In this document: positions 16,263 to 24,211 of the stretch, one piece after another | Numbering within the stretch: the stretch's first letter is position 1 | Layout of the letters: every line of letters starts with the position of its first letter | Origin: Spirochaeta sp. | GTDB lineage: Bacteria; Spirochaetota; Spirochaetia; DSM-2461 | Assembly: GCA_030592625.1 (NCBI GenBank) | Contig: JAUVIY010000002.1 | Location: 1 to 26,225 of the forward strand | DNA length: 26,225 nt | Direction of reading: 5' to 3' | Translations under genes and position numbers: made by a program | Notes under the pieces: model-generated | Database searches by the model: none | Told to the model about the DNA's origin: nothing | Seen by the model: the letters and a program-made list of their open reading frames with translations, nothing else

Positions 16263-16676
16263 TTAAATTGTGAAATTCAAACCTGTGTCGGCCTGATGAA
16301 TTTCTTCAACCAGTTCGGCAATGCTCCGATCCAGCCTCTTTCGGACACCTTCAGCCAGATCGTGCCATAGTCCGCTTAATCGTGGATCTCCCCGGTTACC
16401 CGGAGCCACATCCAACGGTCCCTCCAGCAGGGTAATCACATCCAGGAGGCGAATCCCCGCCGGATCTCCCGCCAGCGCATACCCGCCCCTGGCACCGCGG
16501 TAACTTTTAACGACACCACCACGTTTCAACACTACCAGAATCTGCTCCAGGTAGTGCTGAGGAATACTCTGGGCTTCGGCTATGTCCCGAATCTGCATGG
16601 CTCCGCCACTCTGCCGGAGGGCCAGTTCCAGAACGGCCGATACTCCGTAAATGCCTTTTGCGCTGATGCTGAACAA
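16263..16676 (-). CDS. Rrf2-family transcriptional regulator
   Basis: This 137-residue protein is a typical Rrf2: a winged helix with FSISAKGIYGVSAVLELAL, IRDIAEAQSIPQHYLEQIL and the wing VKSYRGARGGYAL, then a dimerisation helix. It contains no cysteine at all, so it cannot hold an iron-sulfur cluster as IscR and NsrR do; a CymR-like role is possible but unproven. The start is TTG at 16676, with GGAG and a 6-base spacer; there is no ATG near. Upstream on the minus strand TTGACC-17-TAAGAT (16723-16695) is a plausible promoter. The SDR gene is divergent and may be regulated from the shared 227-bp gap. Confidence 0.88.
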   Translation of the reverse strand: MFSISAKGIYGVSAVLELALRQSGGAMQIRDIAEAQSIPQHYLEQILVVLKRGGVVKSYRGARGGYALAGDPAGIRLLDVITLLEGPLDVAPGNRGDPRLSGLWHDLAEGVRKRLDRSIAELVEEIHQADTGLNFTI

Positions 16677-16694
16677 TACAGGCTCCTGAAAAAT

Positions 16695-16723
16695 ATCTTA
16701 ATTATCCGGGGGGAACTGGTCAA
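16695..16723 (-). promoter_or_regulatory. Sigma70 promoter of the Rrf2-family regulator
   Basis: TTGACC (5/6) and TAAGAT (4/6) are spaced by 17 bases on the minus strand, giving a short leader that carries the AGGAG site. Confidence 0.5.
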
Positions 16724-16903
16724 GCTTTATATTACATATTTAGTATTATTCATTTAAGACCAACTTTGCCGACCTCTGGCGCCCTCTCTTCAATGATTCC
16801 CCCCGACTTGACTGGAGCGGAAACCCTCCGGGAATCCCCGCCTTCTCTGGTGGCGGTTGACTCGGACTCTCTCTCGAGCGGAATATGATGGAGGAGGCAT
16901 CTG

Positions 16904-17629
16904 ATGAGTTCAAAACCGGTCGCATTGATTACCGGCGCCAGCCGGGGTATCGGCAGGGCGGTCGCCGTCGCTCTCTCAGAAGCCGGTTACCGGCCGGCAC
17001 TGGCAGCCAGGAGTGAGGAAGGCCTGAAGGTCAGCGCCGGCCTTTGCACCGGGGCTGAGGCAGGGACCGGGGCACTGATATTCCCCATCGACCTGACGAG
17101 GGAGGGTGCTCCTGAGCAACTCACGGGAATGGTACTCGAAGCCGCCGGCCGACTCGATTTACTGGTAAACAACGCCGGAGCGGTTTTATCCCGATCATTT
17201 GAAGAGACCGGCGGCGACGACTGGGATCGGCTTATGGCCCTCAATGCAAGGGCGCCGTTCCTGCTCACACGGGCCGCCCTGCCCGCTCTACGCCGCGCCC
17301 CCGAGGCCGCCGTGGTGAATATAGGGTCGGTGGTTTCGTTCAAGGGATACGAAATGCAGGCCGCTTATACCGCCTCCAAGCATGCTCTGGCCGGCTGGAC
17401 CAAGGTTCTGGCCCGGGAAGTATCGGCCGAAGGCATACGGGTTCACTTGATTGCACCAGGTGGCGTGGCCACGGATCTGGTAAGGGATGTCAGACCGGAT
17501 ATCGATGAATCAGGACTCATTTCACCTGAAGAAATCGCCCGGGCTGTCGTTTTTCTCGTGAAAAACCGGGGGAATGCCGTTATCGATGTTCTGGAAATCC
17601 ACCGGGCGGGGAAAATACCCTTCGCCTAG
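16904..17629 (+). CDS. Short-chain dehydrogenase/reductase, substrate unknown
   Basis: This is a 241-residue NAD(P)-dependent oxidoreductase of the classical SDR fold. It has the cofactor loop TGASRGIGRAV (10-20), LVNNAG (88-93) and the catalytic S143, Y156 and K160 (AAYTASKHALAGW). It resembles FabG-like and 3-hydroxyacyl reductases, but the C-terminus lacks the FabG ending Y-I-T-G-x-x-x-x-V-D-G-G. A role in fatty-acid synthesis is therefore unlikely; a sugar or secondary alcohol is more probable. AGGAGG with a 6-base spacer supports the ATG. It is transcribed alone, divergent from the Rrf2 gene and convergent with the GH36 gene, whose stop codon it shares as the palindrome CTAG. Confidence 0.88.
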   Translation: MSSKPVALITGASRGIGRAVAVALSEAGYRPALAARSEEGLKVSAGLCTGAEAGTGALIFPIDLTREGAPEQLTGMVLEAAGRLDLLVNNAGAVLSRSFEETGGDDWDRLMALNARAPFLLTRAALPALRRAPEAAVVNIGSVVSFKGYEMQAAYTASKHALAGWTKVLAREVSAEGIRVHLIAPGGVATDLVRDVRPDIDESGLISPEEIARAVVFLVKNRGNAVIDVLEIHRAGKIPFA

Positions 17630-19680
17630 GATCTGCGGACGATACCAGTCGCCAACCTGTCCCCATAAGCGGTCTGCAGAATTTCAGCTTCATCGCCGTT
17701 AATTCTCACGGGCGGTCCCCCCGGGACTCGAATCCAGACATGAAAATCGTTCAGCGTCCCAGACTCCGGTATTATAACCCAGTCATCCCCGGTTATATCG
17801 ATCGATGCTATTTCACAACCGGGGAAGATATGTCCGTCACTGCCTGCGAATGGGTCAGAGGGTTCCAGACGCATGTAATTTCGGGACTCTCCGGGCTTGA
17901 GAACCTGTTGCCCACCGCCGGTGACATGATGAGTCCGCCTCTTCAGGCCGGGAGCCCCGAACCAGTGGCCATCTGGAAGCTCAAAGGGGCGTATTCGTTC
18001 TGCCAGATTGGAAATGCTGATAAAACTCCGGCCGGCGGCACGGTAACGGATCGTCACGGTCCGTCGGAATTCGGCTACATCGTCGATTTCCGGCTGAATC
18101 AGAGGGAACTGGGACAGATAGGTATGCAGCTCTTCCTCATCGTAGTCACTGATATTATCCGATGTGGTAATCAGATTACCGAGCAGAGTATGAAGGAGCA
18201 GCTGGGTGTAACGCATGGGTGGTTCCATCATATTCCTGCCGCTCCTCAGGAAAAATGAATCTGTATCGCTGGCGAAAAACCGGCCATTCAGCTGTCTGCG
18301 TCCAACGGTGGAACGCAGATTATTGAGGGTGGACGATCTCTCTCTGCAATGGATATTCCGGGTAAAGTGATGCTCCCAGTATGGCGTGGTATCAGCGCCG
18401 ATCCTGCAGTATTCCGCCCTCCCGAAGGTACTCTCCAGGGGGACACTGCTTAAAAGATATTCAGCGTCACCCTTCAGGGAGTGAAGAAAATCCATAGCAT
18501 TGTGCATGGCTTCACCCCGGCTCTGCCCATCAGGGGGGTAGAGAGCCGCCGTATACAGGAGGTCCATCTTTATCAGTCCGAAGTCCCATTCTTCACGGAA
18601 GCGCCGGATGCTGTCGGCGATGTATTCACGGACATCATTCCGAGTCAGGTTGAGGGCGTAGAATACGCCGCCATGAGAGGGAATCCAACCTGCAGGTCTG
18701 ATCCGCTTACCGGCTTCTTTCGCCAGCCAATCTTTGTGATTCCGAAATACCGACGAATCGCCTCCAACCACGAAGGGGGCAAACCAGATGCCGGGTGTAT
18801 AACCGCTGCCCCTGATTTCCACGGCAAGTGAAGACATCCCGGAAGGAAAGCCCGAGGCCGGAGCATCCCAATCCCCGAGTACCTGTTCCCAGCCGTCATC
18901 GACGATGAAATACTTCAGCGGTATTTGCCTGTCCCGGAATTCCGCAAGGTTTTTTCGGATCTTCACCTCGTCGATATCCCGATGGAATTTGTGCCAGCTG
19001 GACCAGGCCGCGGCTCTGGTACCGGGTTGGGTATTCCCGGAGTTTCGGGGCCTGAGTTCCTGATAACGGTTGAAAACCTCTTCCTCGGAACCTTCCAGGA
19101 TTACGATGTCCAGTATGAGCCGACGGTCCTTCAGACGGAGGCCGGTGACGTCCTTGGTAATTGAGAATAATCCGTGCCGAACATCGGTACCGATGATGGT
19201 ATAGCCGGCTTTTTCGTCCAGACTTCCCACAAAGAAAAATCGGTTCGGATAACGGGCATAGACATATGAGTAACCGTGAAATCGTCCCTTTTTCTCAGAA
19301 TAAGTATAGACATCGGAATCTCCGAATTTCTGAAGTAACAGCACTTTACCGGGCCAGTGGATAGCGGAAATCCGCTCACCAGGCAAGCGTTCCCTGCTGC
19401 CGGTCCAGGACTGATATCCGTTGACGAATACATTCTTGAGATCGTCTCCATAGTCCAGGTTCCCGGTCAGCCCGAATCTGTCCAGTTCTACCTCACCCAG
19501 AGGTTCCATGACTATCTTGAAACGCCGACCGAGATGCATATCGGTGCGTTCAAAATCGACTCGCAGACCGTCGAGAAATTTTCCGCCCTGAGGCAGGGGT
19601 AGATTGAATCGGAACATTTCGCCTTTGTAACGGTAATGGAGTTCTACCCAGACTTCCGACGGTTTTTTATCCAGTAACAT
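17626..19680 (-). CDS. GH36 family alpha-galactosidase-like glycoside hydrolase
   Basis: This enzyme probably cleaves terminal alpha-galactosides such as melibiose or raffinose. It has 684 residues and no signal peptide, so it is cytoplasmic. The N-terminal beta-domain contains NGYQSWTGS (88-95). The catalytic barrel has IVDDGWEQVLGDW and GIWFAPF, the GH36 nucleophile D373 in GLIKMDLLY, and the acid/base D430 in YCRIGADTTPYWEHHF. I use the ATG at 19680, two bases after the preceding stop. An upstream in-frame start at 19788 would add 36 residues overlapping that gene. It is last of a five-gene operon with an MFS transporter, which may bring in the sugar. Alpha-N-acetylgalactosaminidase is an alternative. 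Confidence 0.88.
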   Translation of the reverse strand: MLLDKKPSEVWVELHYRYKGEMFRFNLPLPQGGKFLDGLRVDFERTDMHLGRRFKIVMEPLGEVELDRFGLTGNLDYGDDLKNVFVNGYQSWTGSRERLPGERISAIHWPGKVLLLQKFGDSDVYTYSEKKGRFHGYSYVYARYPNRFFFVGSLDEKAGYTIIGTDVRHGLFSITKDVTGLRLKDRRLILDIVILEGSEEEVFNRYQELRPRNSGNTQPGTRAAAWSSWHKFHRDIDEVKIRKNLAEFRDRQIPLKYFIVDDGWEQVLGDWDAPASGFPSGMSSLAVEIRGSGYTPGIWFAPFVVGGDSSVFRNHKDWLAKEAGKRIRPAGWIPSHGGVFYALNLTRNDVREYIADSIRRFREEWDFGLIKMDLLYTAALYPPDGQSRGEAMHNAMDFLHSLKGDAEYLLSSVPLESTFGRAEYCRIGADTTPYWEHHFTRNIHCRERSSTLNNLRSTVGRRQLNGRFFASDTDSFFLRSGRNMMEPPMRYTQLLLHTLLGNLITTSDNISDYDEEELHTYLSQFPLIQPEIDDVAEFRRTVTIRYRAAGRSFISISNLAERIRPFELPDGHWFGAPGLKRRTHHVTGGGQQVLKPGESRNYMRLEPSDPFAGSDGHIFPGCEIASIDITGDDWVIIPESGTLNDFHVWIRVPGGPPVRINGDEAEILQTAYGDRLATGIVRRS

Positions 19681-19682
19681 AA

Positions 19683-20075
19683 TCAGCCTGTCTCGGGATT
19701 CAACAGACAGCACCCGACGACATCGGCACAGATCCATCCGGCCAGATAACTCTTGGCTGCGGCCGATCCATCCGAATCGTCCACACACTCAACCAGATCC
19801 CTGACGGCGTCCAGCACATCGTCAGCATCAGAAAGTTCCCCTGCAACCAGACCGGCCTCAATAACCCCGAGCCGATGCGGCATACCTTGAGGCCCCCGCA
19901 GTGCCAGGGCCGCTTCCACAATACGCTCATCATCCAACCGGATCCGGGCGGCAGCATGCCAATATGGGGATTTTCCGATACTCAAGGGAGCCGATCTCCA
20001 GGCCATTCGTCCTTCACCGGTTCCGAGGATGTCTTTCCAGGATTCCGGATCGGGTGACTTATCGATTTCTTGCAC
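19683..20075 (-). CDS. Hypothetical acidic protein between hslO and the GH36 gene
   Basis: This 130-residue protein starts with GTG at 20075; GGGAG lies seven bases upstream. It ends two bases before the GH36 start, and the hslO stop is only about 20 bp upstream, so it is a true operon member and not a shadow. It is acidic and mainly helical, with an Asp-rich stretch (SDADDVLDAVRDLVECVDDSD) and two adjacent cysteines near the end (CADVVGCCLLNPETG), but no transmembrane helix. I recognise no family. A role as a small partner of Hsp33 or of the glycosidase is possible; there is no direct evidence. Confidence 0.7.
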   Translation of the reverse strand: MQEIDKSPDPESWKDILGTGEGRMAWRSAPLSIGKSPYWHAAARIRLDDERIVEAALALRGPQGMPHRLGVIEAGLVAGELSDADDVLDAVRDLVECVDDSDGSAAAKSYLAGWICADVVGCCLLNPETG

Positions 20076-20096
20076 TCATGAACTCCCGGAACATTA

Positions 20097-21047
20097 TCAC
20101 TCCGGTCGGGAAGGCTGTCCAGCACCGAAGTCCAGAAGCTTTCCGATGACAGATTCTTCAAAATGATACACGGATGAACAGTTCCGGCAGGTGATTTCCA
20201 GTGGGAAAGGACCATGATCCCGGATTTCAATTCGGTCTTTTTCCGAAAGACCCTTCAGGTATCGCTCGAACAGCCCGCTGTCACAGGGACAGAAGAATTC
20301 GACACGTTTTGAGTCAAGGAATCGCGGCGCCTGGGCGGCAAAGAGATCCAATATCATCACCTCTGCATCCCTGTCCGCAGCAAATGCTTCGCCCAGGGAC
20401 GGCAGGTGATCCAGTGTTTTTTCCAGACCTGCAATCACCTCTTCCGGTGCATCAGGCATAGCTTGAAGGAAGAGACCGCCGGCACCTGTCGGCTCCCCCT
20501 CTTCGTCGAAAGCTACGCTCAGGGCCATGGCCGTCGGGATCTGTTCGCTTTCCAGATGATATGCGGTGAGATCCCTGGCTATGCGTCCGTGCTGCAGGGC
20601 TACTGTACTGATCCGAGGCTCAGCTTTGCCTTGAAAAAGCCTTGTGACGGTGAGGAAACCGGGACCGAAGAGGTCGGGTAGTGATCCGTCAGGCTTCTCT
20701 TCCATGGAAATAGGATTGTTTTGCAGGTATCCACGGACCGTTCCGTGAGTATCGGCTTCCACACTGATTCCTCCGACAGGACCGCCGCATTCCCACTGAA
20801 GACGGATACGACCCTCATCTTTCAGATTGGCAGCCATCATCAGGGCACCCAATGAGGCCTGACCGATGACATGAGTTTCCAGAGGTCCCAGGGAATGGTT
20901 GGCTTTCATCTCCCTCACAACCCGATTACCCCTTACCAGGAATCCTCTGACGGTATCGCCGGCTATCAGGAACCGGTGAATCCGGTCCAGTTTACGTTCC
21001 TTGTACATGGTTTTCGGATCATCGCCCGGCAGGGGTTTTTTCGTCAT
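20097..21047 (-). CDS. hslO: Redox-regulated chaperone Hsp33
   Basis: Hsp33 is a cytoplasmic holdase activated when its zinc-binding cysteines are oxidised. The 316-residue protein shows the family domain order. The N-terminal part has LIAGDTVRGFLVRGNRVVREM and GQASLGALMMAANLKDEGRI. The redox switch has four cysteines at C253 and C255 (FCPCDS) and C287 and C290 (TCRNCS), in the expected C-x-C and C-x-x-C arrangement. The ATG at 21047 has no clear ribosome-binding site. A run of eight T precedes it, within 18 bp of the MFS stop, so translational coupling is likely. Being in an operon with sugar genes is unusual. Confidence 0.92.
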   Translation of the reverse strand: MTKKPLPGDDPKTMYKERKLDRIHRFLIAGDTVRGFLVRGNRVVREMKANHSLGPLETHVIGQASLGALMMAANLKDEGRIRLQWECGGPVGGISVEADTHGTVRGYLQNNPISMEEKPDGSLPDLFGPGFLTVTRLFQGKAEPRISTVALQHGRIARDLTAYHLESEQIPTAMALSVAFDEEGEPTGAGGLFLQAMPDAPEEVIAGLEKTLDHLPSLGEAFAADRDAEVMILDLFAAQAPRFLDSKRVEFFCPCDSGLFERYLKGLSEKDRIEIRDHGPFPLEITCRNCSSVYHFEESVIGKLLDFGAGQPSRPE

Positions 21048-21065
21048 AAAAAAAAGGTAATGGAT

Positions 21066-22238
21066 TCAGCCCGCATCGTCGAGCACATCCGCGGTTTTGA
21101 AGCGCCGATCGAACCGGAGCCAAGCCAGGGCGGCCGCCGGGAAAACGGTTGCGATACCGAAGAGCATCGAAAAGCCGCCGGCCTCCAGCAGGAATCCGCC
21201 CAGGGAGCTGCCCACAAGAAGGGAACTGCTGAATGAGACCGACATGAAGAGCCCCATACCCAGAGCCCGCTGCCTCGCCGGGAAGGTACGATTCACCCGG
21301 TCGATACCGGTTAGCAGGTAAAAGCCGAAAGTGAACCCATGGGTGAGCTGAGAAAGGGCGATTGGGAATATTGAGGGGAAAATCGCCACGACTGCAAGCC
21401 TGAGGATCGCAAAGGATAAAGCAACGGTAAGCATGCGTCGATGTCCGATTTTTTTCAGGATACGGCCGCCGAAAAGCATCGATGGAATTTCGGATAAAGC
21501 CGCCAGGGCGAAAAGACCGCTGACCCATGAAACCCCCACGATTTCGGAGAAGTACAGTGGTCCGAAGGACAGTAAGACCGCAAATCCGATGTTCCCGATA
21601 AAACAAACCAGAAGGAAGGAGATGAATCCCTTCGGAAGGCGGCCCGATATGACGGTACCTCCCCGATCGGACGATTCCAACAGTGCAGGGGCAGCCGGAG
21701 CAATGGGTACCGAGATGAAATGGAAAGCCATGGCCGTCAGAAAGGCCAGGTACAGACGGTGGAATCCTCCGTTCTCCAATATCCCCGTGAACTGCAGCGC
21801 CAGGGAGATGATGATGAAACCCACGGTTCCCCACACCCTTACCCGACCGTAGTTCTTCGACGAATCCACCAGGCATCGCCCGGTCAGGGCATCGGTCAAC
21901 GGGATAACAGGCTTCATGAAAAATCCCAGAGCCAGGAATCCGAGAAGCACGGTCGGAAAGGTGATGAGTCTGTTAAGAATGACGAAACTGACTCCCGTCA
22001 GCAGTATAAGACCGGCTATCACCGTACGGAAACGACCGGACCTGTCCGCTATTCCGGAAACAATGAACGGCGCAATAATACCTGAAACCTCCATAGCGCC
22101 TAACAACAGGCCGATCCGGGACGGTGAAAAGCCGCGGAGTTCGAGATAGATGGGAATAAACGGATATATAACGGCTAAGGCCCCGAAGGTAACGGCATAG
22201 AGAACCCCGAAAGGGATCAGGCGTTTCAGCGGGTCCAC
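21066..22238 (-). CDS. MFS transporter (MFS_1-like/HcaT-LacY type)
   Basis: This 390-residue protein has 12 predicted membrane helices and the loop signatures of the major facilitator superfamily. YGRVRVWGTVGFI between helices 4 and 5, and GIADRSGRF at the helix 2-3 loop, point to the MFS_1-like branch that includes the 3-phenylpropionate, sugar and nucleoside symporters. The closing half contains GLGMxxFMSxSF-like residues (RALGMGLFMSVSFSSSL). The start at 22238 lies two bases from the HAD stop. Because a GH36 enzyme is in the same operon, an alpha-galactoside or other oligosaccharide is a reasonable guess; a nucleoside is also possible with the HAD enzyme upstream. Confidence 0.8.
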   Translation of the reverse strand: MDPLKRLIPFGVLYAVTFGALAVIYPFIPIYLELRGFSPSRIGLLLGAMEVSGIIAPFIVSGIADRSGRFRTVIAGLILLTGVSFVILNRLITFPTVLLGFLALGFFMKPVIPLTDALTGRCLVDSSKNYGRVRVWGTVGFIIISLALQFTGILENGGFHRLYLAFLTAMAFHFISVPIAPAAPALLESSDRGGTVISGRLPKGFISFLLVCFIGNIGFAVLLSFGPLYFSEIVGVSWVSGLFALAALSEIPSMLFGGRILKKIGHRRMLTVALSFAILRLAVVAIFPSIFPIALSQLTHGFTFGFYLLTGIDRVNRTFPARQRALGMGLFMSVSFSSSLLVGSSLGGFLLEAGGFSMLFGIATVFPAAALAWLRFDRRFKTADVLDDAG

Positions 22239-22239
22239 T

Positions 22240-22851
22240 TCAGGCCCTCAGAAGTTCGGTGAGCTCGTTCATCCAGTGGGATATCGGCATGTCCTGCACC
22301 GGCAGAACCCTGCCGCCCATGCTGCGGAATCCGTTGATATTGGCCTTGTTGTCGTCTATCAGCAGTGCTTCAGCAGCTTTCAGTCCGAGGTCACCCAATA
22401 CCCGTTCATAGGCCTCACGATGAGGTTTGCCTCGATAGCCCATACGGCGCAGATCCCAGATACGGGGGAAAAGGTCCGCAAGATCCAGGGCCTCAAGGGT
22501 TCTTTTCGCATGCTCCATGGGAGAATTGGTCAGCAGGACATATTCACCGGGAAGATTTACTATATAGGATCTTAAAGCGGGATCCGGGTTAACGAAAGAT
22601 TCCATATCCATCGGGTGAATCGCCTGGATGTAAGACTCGGGGTCCGTCAGTCCGTGACAGACGCGAAGCCATTGGAGAGTGGTTCCGAAGATGGTGTGCT
22701 TGCCCCGGCGCATGGCATTGGCTTCATCTTCTTCAACTCCGAAGTAATCGGCACAGAAGACTCCGATGCGACGGTTCATCTCCTGCAGCACACCGGAGGA
22801 AGCGGGGTAAAGTGTGTTGTCCAGATCGAAAAGGAGGAACGGCGTCTTCAT
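22240..22851 (-). CDS. HAD-superfamily hydrolase, pyrimidine 5'-nucleotidase-like
   Basis: This 203-residue phosphatase has all HAD motifs: DLDNTLYP with catalytic D9 and D11, LLTNSP, a Lys in RGKPHREAYERV, and LLIDDNKAN. The DNTLYP signature plus a helical cap that includes HTIFGTTLQWLRVCHGL resembles SDT1/PHM8-type pyrimidine 5'-nucleotidases. It may dephosphorylate nucleoside or sugar monophosphates. It is the first gene of the HAD-MFS-hslO-unknown-GH36 operon, divergent from 22928. No Shine-Dalgarno site is visible before the ATG at 22851. Confidence 0.8.
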   Translation of the reverse strand: MKTPFLLFDLDNTLYPASSGVLQEMNRRIGVFCADYFGVEEDEANAMRRGKHTIFGTTLQWLRVCHGLTDPESYIQAIHPMDMESFVNPDPALRSYIVNLPGEYVLLTNSPMEHAKRTLEALDLADLFPRIWDLRRMGYRGKPHREAYERVLGDLGLKAAEALLIDDNKANINGFRSMGGRVLPVQDMPISHWMNELTELLRA

Positions 22852-22892
22852 GGCCCGACCCTATCCCGGACTCGACGAGTCCGTCCAGAGAC

Positions 22893-22921
22893 TTGCTCCG
22901 TCCAGCTGATAGGGCTATCTT
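22893..22921 (+). promoter_or_regulatory. Weak leaderless-type promoter before the acyltransferase gene
   Basis: TTGCTC (3/6), a 17-base spacer and TATCTT (4/6) end six bases before the ATG at 22928, and no Shine-Dalgarno sequence lies nearby. This resembles the arrangement at 7577-7605 but the boxes are poor. Confidence 0.3.
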
Positions 22922-22927
22922 CAGAAT

Positions 22928-24196
22928 ATGCCCTCGTGGTACCGCCTGGACAACGCCGGAAAACTCTACCCAGCCATCAACAGTTCCAGACGTACGACTG
23001 TTTTCCGTCTCTCCGCCGACCTGACGGCACCGATTCATTCGGGCCGACTTCAGAATGCCCTGACCAAGCTGATGCCCCGCTTCCCCTACTTTGCCGTGCA
23101 TCTTAAACCAGGCGTCTTCTGGTACTCCCTGGACTCGTCCCAGCATTCTCTAAGAGTGGAACGCGATTCGGTTTATCCCTGCATGAGGTATCCATTGCGT
23201 CGCCGGGGTATCTTTCCGTTCCGGGTCCGATGCTGGAGAAACAGAATCGCCGTTGAGTTCTCCCACATGCTCTCCGACGGAACAGGCGCCCTGGTGTTCC
23301 TCAAATCTCTCCTGGCCGAGTATCTCCACACCGAGGGAGTTCCCAGGAATGACTGCGGCGGCCTTCCTGTCCCGGGTGAAGGAATCCGAAAAGGTGAAGA
23401 CGAGGACGCCTTCCGGCGTTTCGGTGATCAGAACCTACCCTCCCCCCCCAGACTTGATCCGGCATTTCGGCTGCCCCTTTCCCTGGAGCGGCCGGGGTTT
23501 TACGAAATCACCACGGGGATTATGCCGGCGGAAATACTTAAGAAGCGGGCCCGTGATTACGAGGTGAGCATTACTGATTTCCTGATCGCCGTAATGCTGG
23601 ATTCGTACCAATCATTGCTTTTGGATATGCCGTCCGGTTTGCGCAGAAAAGTCATCGCTCCGGTCCGCCTCAATATTCCGGTGAATCTTCGGAGGTTCTG
23701 GCCCACTCCTACTCTCAGGAATTTCTTCGTCAGCGTCGATCCTGAAATTGATCCCCGCCTCGGAAGCTGGAGTTTCGAGGAAATCGTCGATAGAACGAAA
23801 TACTACATGCAGTACGAAGCAGACTACCGCCACCTGGCAGGAAGGATGGCTCGAAACGTCCGTGGTGAGCTGAACCCCATCGTCCGGCTCATGCCTCTGT
23901 CTATAAAAAACCTGATAATTCCATCGTTGTATGCATCATTTGCAGAGAAACAGTACACCAGCGGTTTGAGCAATCTGGGGAAGGTGAATATGCCCTCCCA
24001 TCTGACACCGTACATCAAACGATTCGACTTTATTCCGCCGCCTGCCAGGGGCGAAAAGGTGAAAGCTTCGCTTATCGGATGGAAGGACAAAGTCCACTTG
24101 AGCTTCGGGAGACTTGTGCGACCGGCAATTTCGGAACTGTACGTGTTCAGGAGGCTGATTGATCTCGGGATTCCGGTTAAAGTGGAGAGTAATTAG
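22928..24196 (+). CDS. Condensation/alcohol-acetyltransferase-like acyltransferase
   Basis: The 422-residue cytoplasmic protein resembles the CoA-dependent acyltransferase superfamily (condensation domain, BAHD, AATase). The catalytic H-x-x-x-D-G motif is intact at H113, D117 and G118 in FSHMLSDGTGALVFL. N-terminal residues (YRLDNAGKLYPAINS) match the start of AATase-like proteins, and the later NVRGELNP stretch is also reminiscent of the family. There is no carrier-protein domain. It is followed, 15 bp downstream, by a zinc-ribbon membrane protein; the two are probably co-transcribed. The acyl donor and acceptor are unknown; a lipid or glycan is an inference. Confidence 0.7.
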   Translation: MPSWYRLDNAGKLYPAINSSRRTTVFRLSADLTAPIHSGRLQNALTKLMPRFPYFAVHLKPGVFWYSLDSSQHSLRVERDSVYPCMRYPLRRRGIFPFRVRCWRNRIAVEFSHMLSDGTGALVFLKSLLAEYLHTEGVPRNDCGGLPVPGEGIRKGEDEDAFRRFGDQNLPSPPRLDPAFRLPLSLERPGFYEITTGIMPAEILKKRARDYEVSITDFLIAVMLDSYQSLLLDMPSGLRRKVIAPVRLNIPVNLRRFWPTPTLRNFFVSVDPEIDPRLGSWSFEEIVDRTKYYMQYEADYRHLAGRMARNVRGELNPIVRLMPLSIKNLIIPSLYASFAEKQYTSGLSNLGKVNMPSHLTPYIKRFDFIPPPARGEKVKASLIGWKDKVHLSFGRLVRPAISELYVFRRLIDLGIPVKVESN

Positions 24197-24211
24197 CTTC
24201 GGGAGGTTTGA

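Noticed and set aside
15973..16266. 97-codon plus-strand open frame in the gap before the Rrf2 gene.
   Set aside because: No ribosome-binding site, no recognisable protein features, and the minus strand looks more coding-like.
19681..19788. Upstream start giving a 720-residue GH36 protein.
   Set aside because: The additional residues overlap the preceding gene and are Cys/Arg-rich, unlike GH36 proteins; the ATG at 19680 is two bases after the preceding stop.
22828..22870. Possible leaderless promoter before the HAD gene (TGGACG, 18-base spacer, TAGGGT six bases before the ATG).
   Set aside because: The -10 box matches only 3 of 6 consensus bases; it cannot be told from random sequence.
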